Positions 1-8,344 of a stretch of 35,623 bases of DNA are shown piece by piece. The notes below the pieces were generated by a model. The model had not been told where the DNA came from. It did no database searches and saw nothing but the letters and a program-made list of their open reading frames with translations. This stretch comes from BQJD01 sp964350265 (GTDB taxonomy: Bacteria > Pseudomonadota > Gammaproteobacteria > Arenicellales > CAJQKF01). The stretch lies in assembly GCA_964350265.1 (NCBI GenBank), contig CAYGJZ010000043.1:1-35623 (forward strand), written 5' to 3'. The translations under genes were made by a program, and so were the position numbers. How positions within the stretch are numbered: the stretch's first letter is position 1; the number at the start of each line of letters is the position of its first letter.

Positions 1-1
1 G

Positions 2-3000
2 CTAGCCGTACCGCCGCACCGGTGGATCGTCGGCGGCCTCGGCATCCTGCCAGGTCAACAGCGCGGCACGGTCGTAGTGCCAGTGGATGCGCTCGGCGCC
101 GAAGCGGCGTTCCAGCTCGCGCCGCATGTCCTCGTCCACCGCCAGGCGCCAGCGTTCGCCCACGCGCAGCTCGCCGCGGTCGCCGTTGGCGCGGCGGTAG
201 TCGATACGCAGCGCCGCGCCCTGGCCTTCCGCCAGCGAGGCCTTGAGCCAGGCCATCAACTCGGCGTCGGCCGGGTCTTCGCGCAGTTCCAGGTGCAGGT
301 GATCGAGCCAGCGCATGCGCACCTCGCCGAGCTCAAATACCTCGTTGGCCCGCATCTGCACGCGGCCGGAGTAGTCGTCCATCTCGGTGGTGCCGCGCAC
401 CACCAGCACGGCGTCGCTGCGCAGCAGCGGTCGACGCCGGGCAAACAGCCGCGAGAACACGCTGACCTCGATGCGGGCAGTGTTGTCGTCGAGGGTGACG
501 AAGGCGATCAGGTCGCCACGACGGGTCTTCATGGTGCGCACCGCGGTGACCAGCCCGGCCACCACCACGTCGCGATCCCCGGAGGGCTTCAGGGCATCGA
601 TGTCGGCGTCCACCAGGGTGGACACTTCCCGTCGCAGCGGCTCGAAGGGGTGACCGGTGAGATACAGGCCAAGCACCTCCTTCTCGGCCACCAGCCGATC
701 ATGCTCGGACCATTCCTCCACCCGCCGCAGCACCTGCAGGTCATCGCCGCCACCGGTCACGCCGAACATGTCGTTCTGGCCGCTCTGCGTGTCGCGGGTC
801 TGCTTCTCCGCCAACTCCACCGCCTGGCCGAGATTGTGCATGAGCGTGGCCCGGCACGGTTCCAGGCAGTCCAGCGCGCCACCGCGGACCAGTGCTTCGA
901 GCACCCGCTTGTTCAGGCGATTGCCCACGGTCCGCTTGCAGAAGTCGAACAGGTCGACGTAGGCGCCGGCGGCCTCGCGCTCGGCAACGATGTCGTCCAC
1001 CGCCTTTTCGCCCACGCCCTTCAGGGCGCCGAGGCCGTAGAACACCGCCTTGCCGGTCTGCGGGCGGAACGCCGTGCCGCAGTGATTGACGCTGGGCGGA
1101 TGCACGTCCAGACCGATGGCGCGGGTCTCGGCGATCAGCGTCACCACCTTGTCGGTGTGTTCCATGTCGGCGGTGAGACTGGCGGCCATGAACTCCGCCG
1201 GGTAGTGGGTCTTCAGCCAGGCGGTCTGGTAGGTCAGGAGTGCATAGGCGGCCGAATGCGACTTGTTGAAGCCGTAGCCGGCGAACTTCTCCACCAGGTC
1301 GAAGATCATTCCCGACACTTCCGGCGGCACCTGGTTGGCGGTGGCGCCGTCGACGAAGACCTCGCGCTGCTTGGCCATCTCCTCGGGCTTCTTCTTGCCC
1401 ATGGCGCGGCGCAGCAGGTCCGCCGCGCCGAGGGTGTAGCCGGACAGGACCTGGGCGATCTGCATCACCTGTTCCTGGTAGAGAATGACACCGTAGGTCG
1501 GCTCGAGAATTTCCGACAGCGACGGGTGCGGGTACTCGATGCGTTCGCGCCCGTGCTTGCGGTTGATGAAGTCGTCGACCATGCCGGACTGCAGGGGACC
1601 GGGGCGGAACAACGCCACCAGCGCCACCAGGTCCTCGAAGCGGTCGGGCAGCAACCGGGTGATGATCTCCTTCATGCCGCGCGATTCGAGCTGGAACACG
1701 CCGGTGGTGCGACCGGACTTGATCAGCTCGAAGGTAGGCTTGTCGTCGAGGGCAAGCTGCTCGATGACCAGCGGCTCGGCGCGATGCTCGTTGACCAGCT
1801 TCACCGCGTTGTGGATCACGGTCAGCGTGCGCAGCCCGAGGAAGTCGAACTTGACCAGGCCGATGGCCTCCAGGTCGTCCTTGTCGTACTGGGTAACCGG
1901 CTGCGACATGCCCGGCTCCACGTACAGCGGCACGAACTCGCTGATGTTGTCCGGGGCAATGACGACGCCGCCGGCATGCTTGCCGACATTGCGCGGCAGC
2001 CCCTCCAGCAACTGGGCCGCGTCGAGCAGCTCGGTGACCTCTTCCTCGCCCTCGTAGCGCTGGCGGAACAGCGGCTCGTCGGTGAGCGCCTTGTCCAGGG
2101 TGATGCCGATCTCCGGCGGCACCAGCTTGGCCAGGGTGTCAACGAAGCCGTAGGGATGACCCATCACGCGTCCGACGTCGCGCACCACCGCGCGGGCCGC
2201 CATGGTGCCGTAGGTGATGATCTGGCTGACCCGGTCGGCGCCGTAGCGACGGGCGACGTAGTCGATCACCTCGTCGCGGCGATCCATGCAGAAGTCGATG
2301 TCGAAGTCCGGCAGCGAAACCCGCTCGGGATTGAGGAAGCGTTCGAACAGAAGGCCGTAGTCGATGGGGTCAAGGTCGGTGATGCGCAGCGACCAGGCCA
2401 CCAGCGAACCGGCGCCGGAGCCGCGCCCCGGTCCCACCGGGATGTCGTTCTCCCGCGCCCACTGGATGAAGTCGGCAACGATCAGGAAGTAGCCGGGAAA
2501 GCCCATGCCGATGATCACCTCGAGCTCGCGCTCGAGCCGGTCGTGGTACACCGGGCGCGACACCGACTCCGCCACCTCGGCGGGCATCTCGGCGAAGCGC
2601 CGCGCCAGGCCCTCCTCGGCGTCGCGGCGCAGGCACTGGTCGGCGTCGAGATCGTCGCGACTCGGATAGGCCGGCATGTGCGAGGTGGAGAAGTCGAGGA
2701 AGACATTGCACTGCTCGGCCACCATCAGCGTGTTGTCGAGCAGCGTCTCCTGGCCGGCGAAGGCCTCGGCCATTTCCGCCGGGCTCTTCAGGTACTGCTG
2801 CGCGGTGAAGCGCTGCACCCGTCGCGGATCGTTCAGCACCCTGCCCTCGTTGATGCACACGCGAATGTCATGGGCATCGAATTCGCCGGGCTCGATGAAC
2901 TGGGCCGGGTTGGTGGCCAGCGCGGCCACGCCGTGGCGCTCGGCCATGGCCAGGGCGCTGTCGATGAAGAATTCCTCGCGCGGCGCGTGCACGCGGCTGA

Positions 3001-3505
3001 CCTCGAAGCAGAAGCGTTCGCCGAAGCAGTCGCGGTACCGGTCCAGGGCGGCAACGGCATCGCCCTCGTTGCCCGACAGGATGGCACGCCCGAGCACGCC
3101 GTCGATGCCGCCGAGCACCACCAGGTTGCCGTCGTGCCCGCGGAACCAGTCCAGCTCCGCGACCACGTGCACGCCCTGGCGCGGCGCCATGTAGGCCCGC
3201 GTCAACAGGTGGCTGAGAAAGCGGTAGCCTTCGTTGTTCCGGCACAGCACCACCAGCCGGTCGGGCACCCCGGCGCTGCCGGCGTCGGCAACATGCATGT
3301 CCAGTCCGAACAGCGGCTTGACCCCGGCGTCGACGCAGGCACGGTAGAACTTCACCGCGGCATAGAAATTCATCAGGTCGGTGATGGCCACCGCCGGCAT
3401 GCCGCGCTCGCGCACGCTGGCCGGCAGGCTCTTGACGCGGATGATGCTGTCCGACAGCGAGTACTCCGAGTGGACATGCAGGTGGACGAAGGGGCGTTCG
3501 CTCAT
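2..3505 (-). CDS. dnaE: DNA polymerase III alpha subunit
   Basis: Catalytic subunit of the replicative DNA polymerase, 1167 residues, close to the 1160 of E. coli. The N-terminal PHP domain begins with HLHVHSEYSL (residues 8-17), but the next PHP motif reads AITDLMNF where active PHP exonucleases have TDHGN, so this domain is probably catalytically degenerate as in E. coli; proofreading would come from the DnaQ encoded at 31226-31921. Polymerase aspartates are visible in PDFDIDF (about residues 397-403) and KFDFLGLR (about 550-557), and an OB-fold region lies near the C-terminus. The ATG at 3505 overlaps the rnhB stop as ATGA, which supports this start over a much longer open frame upstream and suggests translational coupling. 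The stop is at 2-4, so the gene is complete. The family assignment is secure. Confidence 0.98.
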   Translation of the reverse strand: MSERPFVHLHVHSEYSLSDSIIRVKSLPASVRERGMPAVAITDLMNFYAAVKFYRACVDAGVKPLFGLDMHVADAGSAGVPDRLVVLCRNNEGYRFLSHLLTRAYMAPRQGVHVVAELDWFRGHDGNLVVLGGIDGVLGRAILSGNEGDAVAALDRYRDCFGERFCFEVSRVHAPREEFFIDSALAMAERHGVAALATNPAQFIEPGEFDAHDIRVCINEGRVLNDPRRVQRFTAQQYLKSPAEMAEAFAGQETLLDNTLMVAEQCNVFLDFSTSHMPAYPSRDDLDADQCLRRDAEEGLARRFAEMPAEVAESVSRPVYHDRLERELEVIIGMGFPGYFLIVADFIQWARENDIPVGPGRGSGAGSLVAWSLRITDLDPIDYGLLFERFLNPERVSLPDFDIDFCMDRRDEVIDYVARRYGADRVSQIITYGTMAARAVVRDVGRVMGHPYGFVDTLAKLVPPEIGITLDKALTDEPLFRQRYEGEEEVTELLDAAQLLEGLPRNVGKHAGGVVIAPDNISEFVPLYVEPGMSQPVTQYDKDDLEAIGLVKFDFLGLRTLTVIHNAVKLVNEHRAEPLVIEQLALDDKPTFELIKSGRTTGVFQLESRGMKEIITRLLPDRFEDLVALVALFRPGPLQSGMVDDFINRKHGRERIEYPHPSLSEILEPTYGVILYQEQVMQIAQVLSGYTLGAADLLRRAMGKKKPEEMAKQREVFVDGATANQVPPEVSGMIFDLVEKFAGYGFNKSHSAAYALLTYQTAWLKTHYPAEFMAASLTADMEHTDKVVTLIAETRAIGLDVHPPSVNHCGTAFRPQTGKAVFYGLGALKGVGEKAVDDIVAEREAAGAYVDLFDFCKRTVGNRLNKRVLEALVRGGALDCLEPCRATLMHNLGQAVELAEKQTRDTQSGQNDMFGVTGGGDDLQVLRRVEEWSEHDRLVAEKEVLGLYLTGHPFEPLRREVSTLVDADIDALKPSGDRDVVVAGLVTAVRTMKTRRGDLIAFVTLDDNTARIEVSVFSRLFARRRPLLRSDAVLVVRGTTEMDDYSGRVQMRANEVFELGEVRMRWLDHLHLELREDPADAELMAWLKASLAEGQGAALRIDYRRANGDRGELRVGERWRLAVDEDMRRELERRFGAERIHWHYDRAALLTWQDAEAADDPPVRRYG

Positions 3506-4110
3506 GCACCGGCCTCCAGGCGGGCCCTGACCGGACCGAAGGAACGGCGATGGCAGGCATGCACGCCGTGGCGGGCGATGGCATCGCGATGGGCGGCGGT
3601 GGGATAGCCCTTGTGGCGGGCGAAGCCGTACTCGGGACAGCGCAGGTCGAGCCGACGCATCCACTCGTCACGTGCCTCCTTGGCCAGGATGGAGGCCGCC
3701 GCCACCTCGGCGAACCGGGCATCACCGCCGATCTCCGCGCGGCAGGGCATGGCCAGGTTGGGCACGAAGCGTCCGTCCACCAGCACCCGGGCCGGCTGCC
3801 GACGCAGTCCCAGGACCGCCCTGCGCATGGCCAGCAGGGTGGCGCGGTGGATGTTCAGCGCGTCGATCTCCGCCGCGCTGGCCATGGCGATGGACCAGCA
3901 GCGGGACTCGCCGCGGATGACCTGCTCCAGCTGACGTCGCCGCTTCGCCGACAGCTTCTTCGAGTCGTCCAGCCCTTCGATGGGATGGGCCAGGATCACC
4001 GCCGCCGCCACCACCGGTCCGGCCAGCGGTCCGCGCCCGGCCTCGTCGACACCGGCAACCAGCAGGTTCCCGCAATCGCCGGCACCGCCGCCGTGCAACG
4101 GCGCGCTCAC
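3502..4110 (-). CDS. rnhB: Ribonuclease HII
   Basis: Removes RNA from RNA/DNA hybrids and single ribonucleotides misincorporated into DNA. The 202-residue product has the RNase HII signature GVDEAGRGPLAGPV near residues 19-32, which includes the first catalytic Asp and Glu, and LDDSKKLS further on; length matches the family (about 200). The start is a GTG at 4110 that overlaps the lpxB stop codon as GTGA. The open frame continues upstream inside lpxB, but that extension has no RNase H character, so GTG is preferred. The 3' end overlaps the dnaE start by 4 bases. The lpxB-rnhB-dnaE order is the usual one in gammaproteobacteria. Confidence 0.96.
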   Translation of the reverse strand: MSAPLHGGGAGDCGNLLVAGVDEAGRGPLAGPVVAAAVILAHPIEGLDDSKKLSAKRRRQLEQVIRGESRCWSIAMASAAEIDALNIHRATLLAMRRAVLGLRRQPARVLVDGRFVPNLAMPCRAEIGGDARFAEVAAASILAKEARDEWMRRLDLRCPEYGFARHKGYPTAAHRDAIARHGVHACHRRSFGPVRARLEAGA

Positions 4111-5258
4111 TGGCTGCCCCGGGCGAAACCGGCGACGATGCGCGCGGCACGTTCGTCCGCGCCCACCGCGAGCCGTTCGCGAATGCCGGCCAGCCGCGCG
4201 CGCATGGCATCGCGACGGTGGGCATCGTCGAGGTAGCCGCCCACCGCGTCGGCAAGCTTTTCCGGGGTCACGTTGTCCTGGATGAACTCGGGCACGTCGG
4301 GGCTGTCGAGCAGGTGGTTGGGCATGGAGAAGTGCTCTACCGTGCTGAACACCTGTACCATCAGGTAGCTTAAGGCGGACACCCGGTAGGCAACCACCAT
4401 CGGCGTGCACAGCAGCGCCGCCTCCAGTGCCGCCGTGCCCGAGGCCAGCAGGGCGACGTCCGCCGCCTGCAGGGCCAGTTGCGCCTGGCCGTCGATCACC
4501 ACGAAGGCCTCTTCGGGCAGTTCCCCGGCAAAGATCTCGCCGAGCCGCTGCGCAAGCGTCGCCGACGCGGCGGGCACCACGAAGCGCAGGCCCGGGTGCC
4601 GTTCACGCAGCATGCGCGCGGCCACCGCGAAGGGCGCGGCCAGGCGATCGATCTCGCTGCGCCGGCTGCCCGGCAGCACCGCCACCACCGCACCGGTCTC
4701 GGCCAGGGACAGCCGCTGCCTGGCCTGCGGACGCGCGATCGGCTCGACCCGGTCGGCCAGCGGATGGCCAACGAAGGACACCGGCACGTTGTGCTCGCGG
4801 TAGAAGCGCTCCTCGAAGGGGAACAGCGTCATCATGTGGTCCACCGCGCGACGGATCTTGCGAATGCGGTAGCGCCGCCAGGCCCACACCGTGGGACTGA
4901 CGTAGTGCACCGTGGGAATGCCCGCCCGTCGCAGTTTCGTCGCCAGGCCGAGATTGAAGTCGGGCACGTCGACGCCGACGAAGACGTCCGGCCGGGTCTG
5001 CGTGAATCGTTGCACCAGGCCGCGCCGGATGGCGAGGATGTTGCGCAGGTTGTCGGCCAGGCCATCGAGTCCCATGATGGAGATGGCGTCCATCGGGTAC
5101 AGCGAGCGGGCGCCCTCGGCCATCATGCGCGGGCCGGCAATGCCTTCGAAGCTCGCCCCGGGACAAAGCCGGGCGAGTTCGCGGATCAGCCCAGCGCCGA
5201 TGACGTCGCCGGAGGTCTCCCCGGCCACCACCGCGATGTTCAGCGTTTGCCGGGTCAT
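4107..5258 (-). CDS. lpxB: Lipid-A-disaccharide synthase
   Basis: Glycosyltransferase family 19 enzyme that joins UDP-2,3-diacylglucosamine and 2,3-diacylglucosamine 1-phosphate to make the lipid A disaccharide; it acts at the cytoplasmic face of the inner membrane. The product is 383 residues (E. coli 382). Recognisable segments are AGETSGD near residue 12, YVSPTVWAWR in the first half, VGHPLADRV in the middle and LPGSRRSEI just after it. The ATG at 5258 lies 25 bases after the lpxA stop, and the stop overlaps the rnhB GTG start. It belongs with lpxD, fabZ and lpxA, so three committed lipid A steps are encoded within about 3.6 kb. Confidence 0.97.
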   Translation of the reverse strand: MTRQTLNIAVVAGETSGDVIGAGLIRELARLCPGASFEGIAGPRMMAEGARSLYPMDAISIMGLDGLADNLRNILAIRRGLVQRFTQTRPDVFVGVDVPDFNLGLATKLRRAGIPTVHYVSPTVWAWRRYRIRKIRRAVDHMMTLFPFEERFYREHNVPVSFVGHPLADRVEPIARPQARQRLSLAETGAVVAVLPGSRRSEIDRLAAPFAVAARMLRERHPGLRFVVPAASATLAQRLGEIFAGELPEEAFVVIDGQAQLALQAADVALLASGTAALEAALLCTPMVVAYRVSALSYLMVQVFSTVEHFSMPNHLLDSPDVPEFIQDNVTPEKLADAVGGYLDDAHRRDAMRARLAGIRERLAVGADERAARIVAGFARGSQ

Positions 5259-5283
5259 GGGCGACCGGCGAGGGATGGCCGGC

Positions 5284-6069
5284 TCAACGGATGATGCCGC
5301 GCCGGGAGGAGCCGAGGAAGTCGATGAACAACTGGATCTCGGCGCAGTCGTCGAGCCGTTCCTCGAGGCGGCCGACCACCGTGCGCAGGTCGAGGCCGGA
5401 GCGGAAGATCTGGCGATAGGCCCACTTCAGCGTCTGGATCTGGTCGGCGGTGAAGTTGCGTCGGCGCAGCCCCTTGACATTGATGCCGAACGGCGAGGCG
5501 GTGTTGCCGGCCGCCACCACGAAGGGTGGCACGTCCTTCAGGCAGACCGACCCGATGCCGGTGATCGAATGCGCGCCGACCCGGCAGAACTGGTGCACCA
5601 GGGTGAAGCCACCCATGATGACGTAGTCGCCCACCTCGACATGGCCGGCCAGGCTGGCGCAGTTGGCGAAGATCAGGTGGTTGCCGAGCACGCAGTCATG
5701 AGCCACGTGCACGTAGGCCATGAGGAAGTTGTCGTTGCCAAGACGCGTCTCGCCACTGCCCACCGCGGTGCCGCGGTTCAGCGTGCAGTATTCGCGGATG
5801 ACGTTGCGATCGCCGATGGTGAGGTAGGTCTGCTCGTCGCCGAAGCCGGCGAACTGCGGGTCCTCGCCGATGGAACAGAACTGGTAGATCCGGTTGTCCT
5901 CGCCGATGCTGGTGTTGCTCCGGATCACCACGTGCGGGCCGATGCGCGTGTTGGCGCCGATGCGTACACCGCTCTCGACGATGCTGAACGGTCCGATCTC
6001 GACGCCGTCGGCCAGTTCGGCGCCCTCTTCCACCACCGCCTGGGGGTGAATCTTTGGCGGGTTGCTCAT
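5284..6069 (-). CDS. lpxA: UDP-N-acetylglucosamine O-acyltransferase
   Basis: First enzyme of lipid A synthesis, transferring a 3-hydroxyacyl chain from acyl carrier protein to UDP-GlcNAc. The product is 261 residues (E. coli 262) with the left-handed beta-helix hexapeptide pattern throughout the first two thirds, for example VEIGPF, VRIGAN and TRIGPH. The catalytic histidine is H124 in VHVAHDCVLGN. The ATG at 6069 is chosen over an upstream ATG because MSNPPKIHPQAVVEEGA matches the normal LpxA N-terminus. It sits 7 bases after the fabZ stop, consistent with co-translation. The acyl chain preference cannot be read with confidence from the sequence. Confidence 0.97.
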   Translation of the reverse strand: MSNPPKIHPQAVVEEGAELADGVEIGPFSIVESGVRIGANTRIGPHVVIRSNTSIGEDNRIYQFCSIGEDPQFAGFGDEQTYLTIGDRNVIREYCTLNRGTAVGSGETRLGNDNFLMAYVHVAHDCVLGNHLIFANCASLAGHVEVGDYVIMGGFTLVHQFCRVGAHSITGIGSVCLKDVPPFVVAAGNTASPFGINVKGLRRRNFTADQIQTLKWAYRQIFRSGLDLRTVVGRLEERLDDCAEIQLFIDFLGSSRRGIIR

Positions 6070-6076
6070 GGGGTGA

Positions 6077-6523
6077 CTACAGGTTCTGGTAGGTGAACAA
6101 CAACTCCATCGAACTGCAGCGCTTGCCGTCCACCTTGGCTTCGCCTGCACAACGCCAGACCCCGCGCACGCGGCGAATCATCTCCACTTCGATGATCATC
6201 CGGTCACCCGGCTCCACCGGGCGCTTGAAGCGCGCCTTGTCGATGCCGGCGAACAGGTAGATGGTGTCGTCGCCGGCCTCCTCCTTGCCGAGGCTCACAC
6301 TGGCCAGCACCGCCGCGGCCTGGGCAATGGCCTCCAGGGTCAAGACCCCGGGAAACACCGGTCGGTGCGGGAAGTGGCCCTGGAAACACGGCTCGTTGAT
6401 GGTGACGTTCTTCACCGCCCGCAGCCACTTGTCGGCCTCGTAGTCCTCGACGCGGTCGAGCAGCAGAAACGGATAGCGGTGCGGAAGGATCTTCCGGATC
6501 TGGTGAATGTCTAGTGTGGTCAA
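6077..6523 (-). CDS. fabZ: 3-hydroxyacyl-ACP dehydratase FabZ
   Basis: Hot-dog-fold dehydratase of type II fatty acid synthesis, converting 3-hydroxyacyl-ACP to trans-2-enoyl-ACP. It competes with LpxA and LpxD for the same hydroxyacyl-ACP pool, which is the usual explanation for its place among them. The 148-residue product has catalytic His50 in FQGHFPHRPVFPG and Glu64 in LTLEAIAQ. The apparent start is TTG at 6523, which gives a normal N-terminus (MTTLDIHQIRKILPHRYPF); no in-frame ATG is nearby. The AGG in GGGCAGGCCA just before TTG is a weak, close ribosome binding site. As I recall, E. coli fabZ also starts with TTG, so low initiation may be a conserved trait. Confidence 0.96.
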   Translation of the reverse strand: MTTLDIHQIRKILPHRYPFLLLDRVEDYEADKWLRAVKNVTINEPCFQGHFPHRPVFPGVLTLEAIAQAAAVLASVSLGKEEAGDDTIYLFAGIDKARFKRPVEPGDRMIIEVEMIRRVRGVWRCAGEAKVDGKRCSSMELLFTYQNL

Positions 6524-6618
6524 TGGCCTGCCCGTTTCGTTCGTAGATGTTGTGAATGTCTCCTGTCACGCCGGCGACGCGTCCGGGGCGGACGACGGCG
6601 CGGCGGCGCGCCACGCGG

Positions 6619-7677
6619 TCACCTGCGGTCGGCGTCCTCGCCGGCGGCTCGTTCCAGCGATCGCACGCGCTGGAACAGGTCGTCCAGGTGCGCCAGCCGC
6701 GCCAGGATCCGGCGCCACTTCGAGACCTCGTGCGCGGTCAGGTTCGAGGCAAAGTGGCCCGGGCTCTCGATCGACCGGGTCACCATGCTGGTGGCGCTGA
6801 TGGTCACGTCATCGGCGATGACCAGGTGACCGACAATCGAGGCGCGCCCACCGATTCTACACCGCCTGCCGATGCGCGCGCTGCCCGCGATCCCGGTACA
6901 GGCGGCAATCGCCGTATGTTCACCGATGAAGACGTTGTGCGCGACCTGGATCTGGTTGTCGAGTTTCACCCCGTTCTCGATCACGGTGTCGTCCAGGGCG
7001 CCGCGGTCGATGGTGGTATTGGCGCCGATATCGACGTCGTCGCCGATGCGCACCGAGCCGATCTGCGGCACGCCGAGCCAGCCGTCGTCGGTGGGCAGGT
7101 AGCCGAAGCCCGGCGAACCGATGACCACGCCGGATTCCACCCGGCAACGCGCCCCGAGGTGGCAGCCGGGATAGATGATCACGCCGGCGGCAATGCGCGT
7201 GTCGGCGCCGATGACGACGTCGGCACCGATCACCGTGTTGGCGCCGATGCGCACATTCTCCCCCAACACCGCCCCTGCCCCGACGACCACGTGGGCGTCG
7301 GCGCACACCCCTGCGCCGAGCCGGGCCGCCGGGTCGACCTGTGCCGCCGGATGGAGGCCGGGCCGCGCCGGCGGCGCCTGGGCCAGCAGCACACGGCAGG
7401 CCTCGACGAAGGCCGGGTAGGGATCGGCGACCAGCAGGCGGTGACGGGAAAAGCGTTCGCGATCCGCCGGGGCCAGGATGACGGCGCCGGCGGCGGTGCG
7501 CTCGAGGTCGTGGTCGCGGCGCCGGTCGGCAAAGAAGCTGACATCGTTCGCCGTCGCCCGTTCCAGGCTGGCGGGTCGCGAGACGACGAAGGCCGGGTCG
7601 CCGACGAGTTCAGCGTGCAGGTGTCGGGCCAGCGCGGCCAGGGTCAGGGGCTGGCCGGGTTCACTCACCGGGACCAC
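6619..7677 (-). CDS. lpxD: UDP-3-O-(3-hydroxyacyl)glucosamine N-acyltransferase
   Basis: Third enzyme of lipid A synthesis, adding the N-linked hydroxyacyl chain to UDP-3-O-acylglucosamine. The 352-residue product has a uridine-binding N-terminal domain (about residues 10-105), then a long left-handed beta-helix of hexapeptide repeats such as VRIGAN, TVIGAD and VVIGAD, and a C-terminal helical tail. The catalytic histidine is H247 in QVAHNVFIGEH. The start is uncertain: GTG at 7677 and an in-frame GTG at 7668 are both possible, neither has a clear Shine-Dalgarno sequence, and the conserved part begins just after the second. The gene is followed by a 95-base gap before fabZ and preceded by a 157-base gap after skp. 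Confidence 0.95.
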   Translation of the reverse strand: MVPVSEPGQPLTLAALARHLHAELVGDPAFVVSRPASLERATANDVSFFADRRRDHDLERTAAGAVILAPADRERFSRHRLLVADPYPAFVEACRVLLAQAPPARPGLHPAAQVDPAARLGAGVCADAHVVVGAGAVLGENVRIGANTVIGADVVIGADTRIAAGVIIYPGCHLGARCRVESGVVIGSPGFGYLPTDDGWLGVPQIGSVRIGDDVDIGANTTIDRGALDDTVIENGVKLDNQIQVAHNVFIGEHTAIAACTGIAGSARIGRRCRIGGRASIVGHLVIADDVTISATSMVTRSIESPGHFASNLTAHEVSKWRRILARLAHLDDLFQRVRSLERAAGEDADRR

Positions 7678-7834
7678 CCGGCGGCAGAAGCGGTCGTGGG
7701 GACACGCCTGGCACCGCGGCCGGGCAACGTACGGTGCGACAGGCGGGGCCGGCGAACCCGGAAGCCGAGACCTGTCCGGTCAAGGTGCTGCTGTTGGTTC
7801 ATCCGGCCGGTCCCCTTCAAGGTATCCGCGGTGA

Positions 7835-8326
7835 TCAGTTGCGCAGCTTGTTGAGCACCTTCTCGGTGAGGTTGATCGACTTGCTGGCGTACACCGCCTG
7901 CTGCACGATCAGGTCGAAGCCCTCGCTCTCGGCGATCTCGATGATGGCCTCGGTGACAATCTGCTGCAGCTTGGCGAGTTCCTCGTTGCGTCGCAGGTTG
8001 TAATCGTCCTTGAATTCCTGCTGCAAACGCTTGATTTTGCGTCGCAATGCGGCGATCTCGAGCTGTGCCTGATCGATGTCGGACTGCTTCATCACCGGGG
8101 CATTCTTGTCCAGCTCCGCCTCGGCGTCGCGCAGTTCCGCGCGCAACTGGCGGATCTCCCGGTCGCGGGGGCTGAACTCGTCCTCGAGTTTCTGCAGCGA
8201 CTGTTCGCCCTGGGGGGCGGACTCGATCAGCTTGACCGCGTCGACGAAGCCGATTTTCGGTTCGGCGGCGGAGGCGCCGGCGAAGGGCAATGCCAGCAAC
8301 AGGAATACAAGCAGGCGAAGCATCAT
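7835..8326 (-). CDS. skp: Periplasmic chaperone Skp/OmpH
   Basis: Trimeric periplasmic chaperone that carries unfolded outer membrane proteins to the BAM complex. The 163-residue product starts with a Sec signal peptide: two methionines, an arginine, a hydrophobic run and GASAAEP, with likely cleavage after ASA. The mature part begins KIGFVDAVKLIESAPQG, typical of the family, and then becomes a charged alpha-helical coiled coil (roughly residues 45-120) that would form the tentacles. Two adjacent ATGs at 8326 and 8323 are both usable. The gene lies 18 bases after bamA, so chaperone and assembly factor are made together. Confidence 0.95.
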   Translation of the reverse strand: MMLRLLVFLLLALPFAGASAAEPKIGFVDAVKLIESAPQGEQSLQKLEDEFSPRDREIRQLRAELRDAEAELDKNAPVMKQSDIDQAQLEIAALRRKIKRLQQEFKDDYNLRRNEELAKLQQIVTEAIIEIAESEGFDLIVQQAVYASKSINLTEKVLNKLRN

Positions 8327-8344
8327 GTCAGCACCGATCCAGCA

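Noticed and set aside
77..3607. Open frame of 1176 codons antisense to dnaE
   Set aside because: High-GC coding strands leave the opposite strand nearly stop-free. The translation is rich in His, Gly, Val, Ala and Gln with no domain, and dnaE on the other strand is unmistakable.
7678..7834. Sigma-E promoter between skp and lpxD
   Set aside because: No GGAACTT-like -35 with a TCTGA/TCAAA -10 at proper spacing; a TTGACC is present but without a -10.
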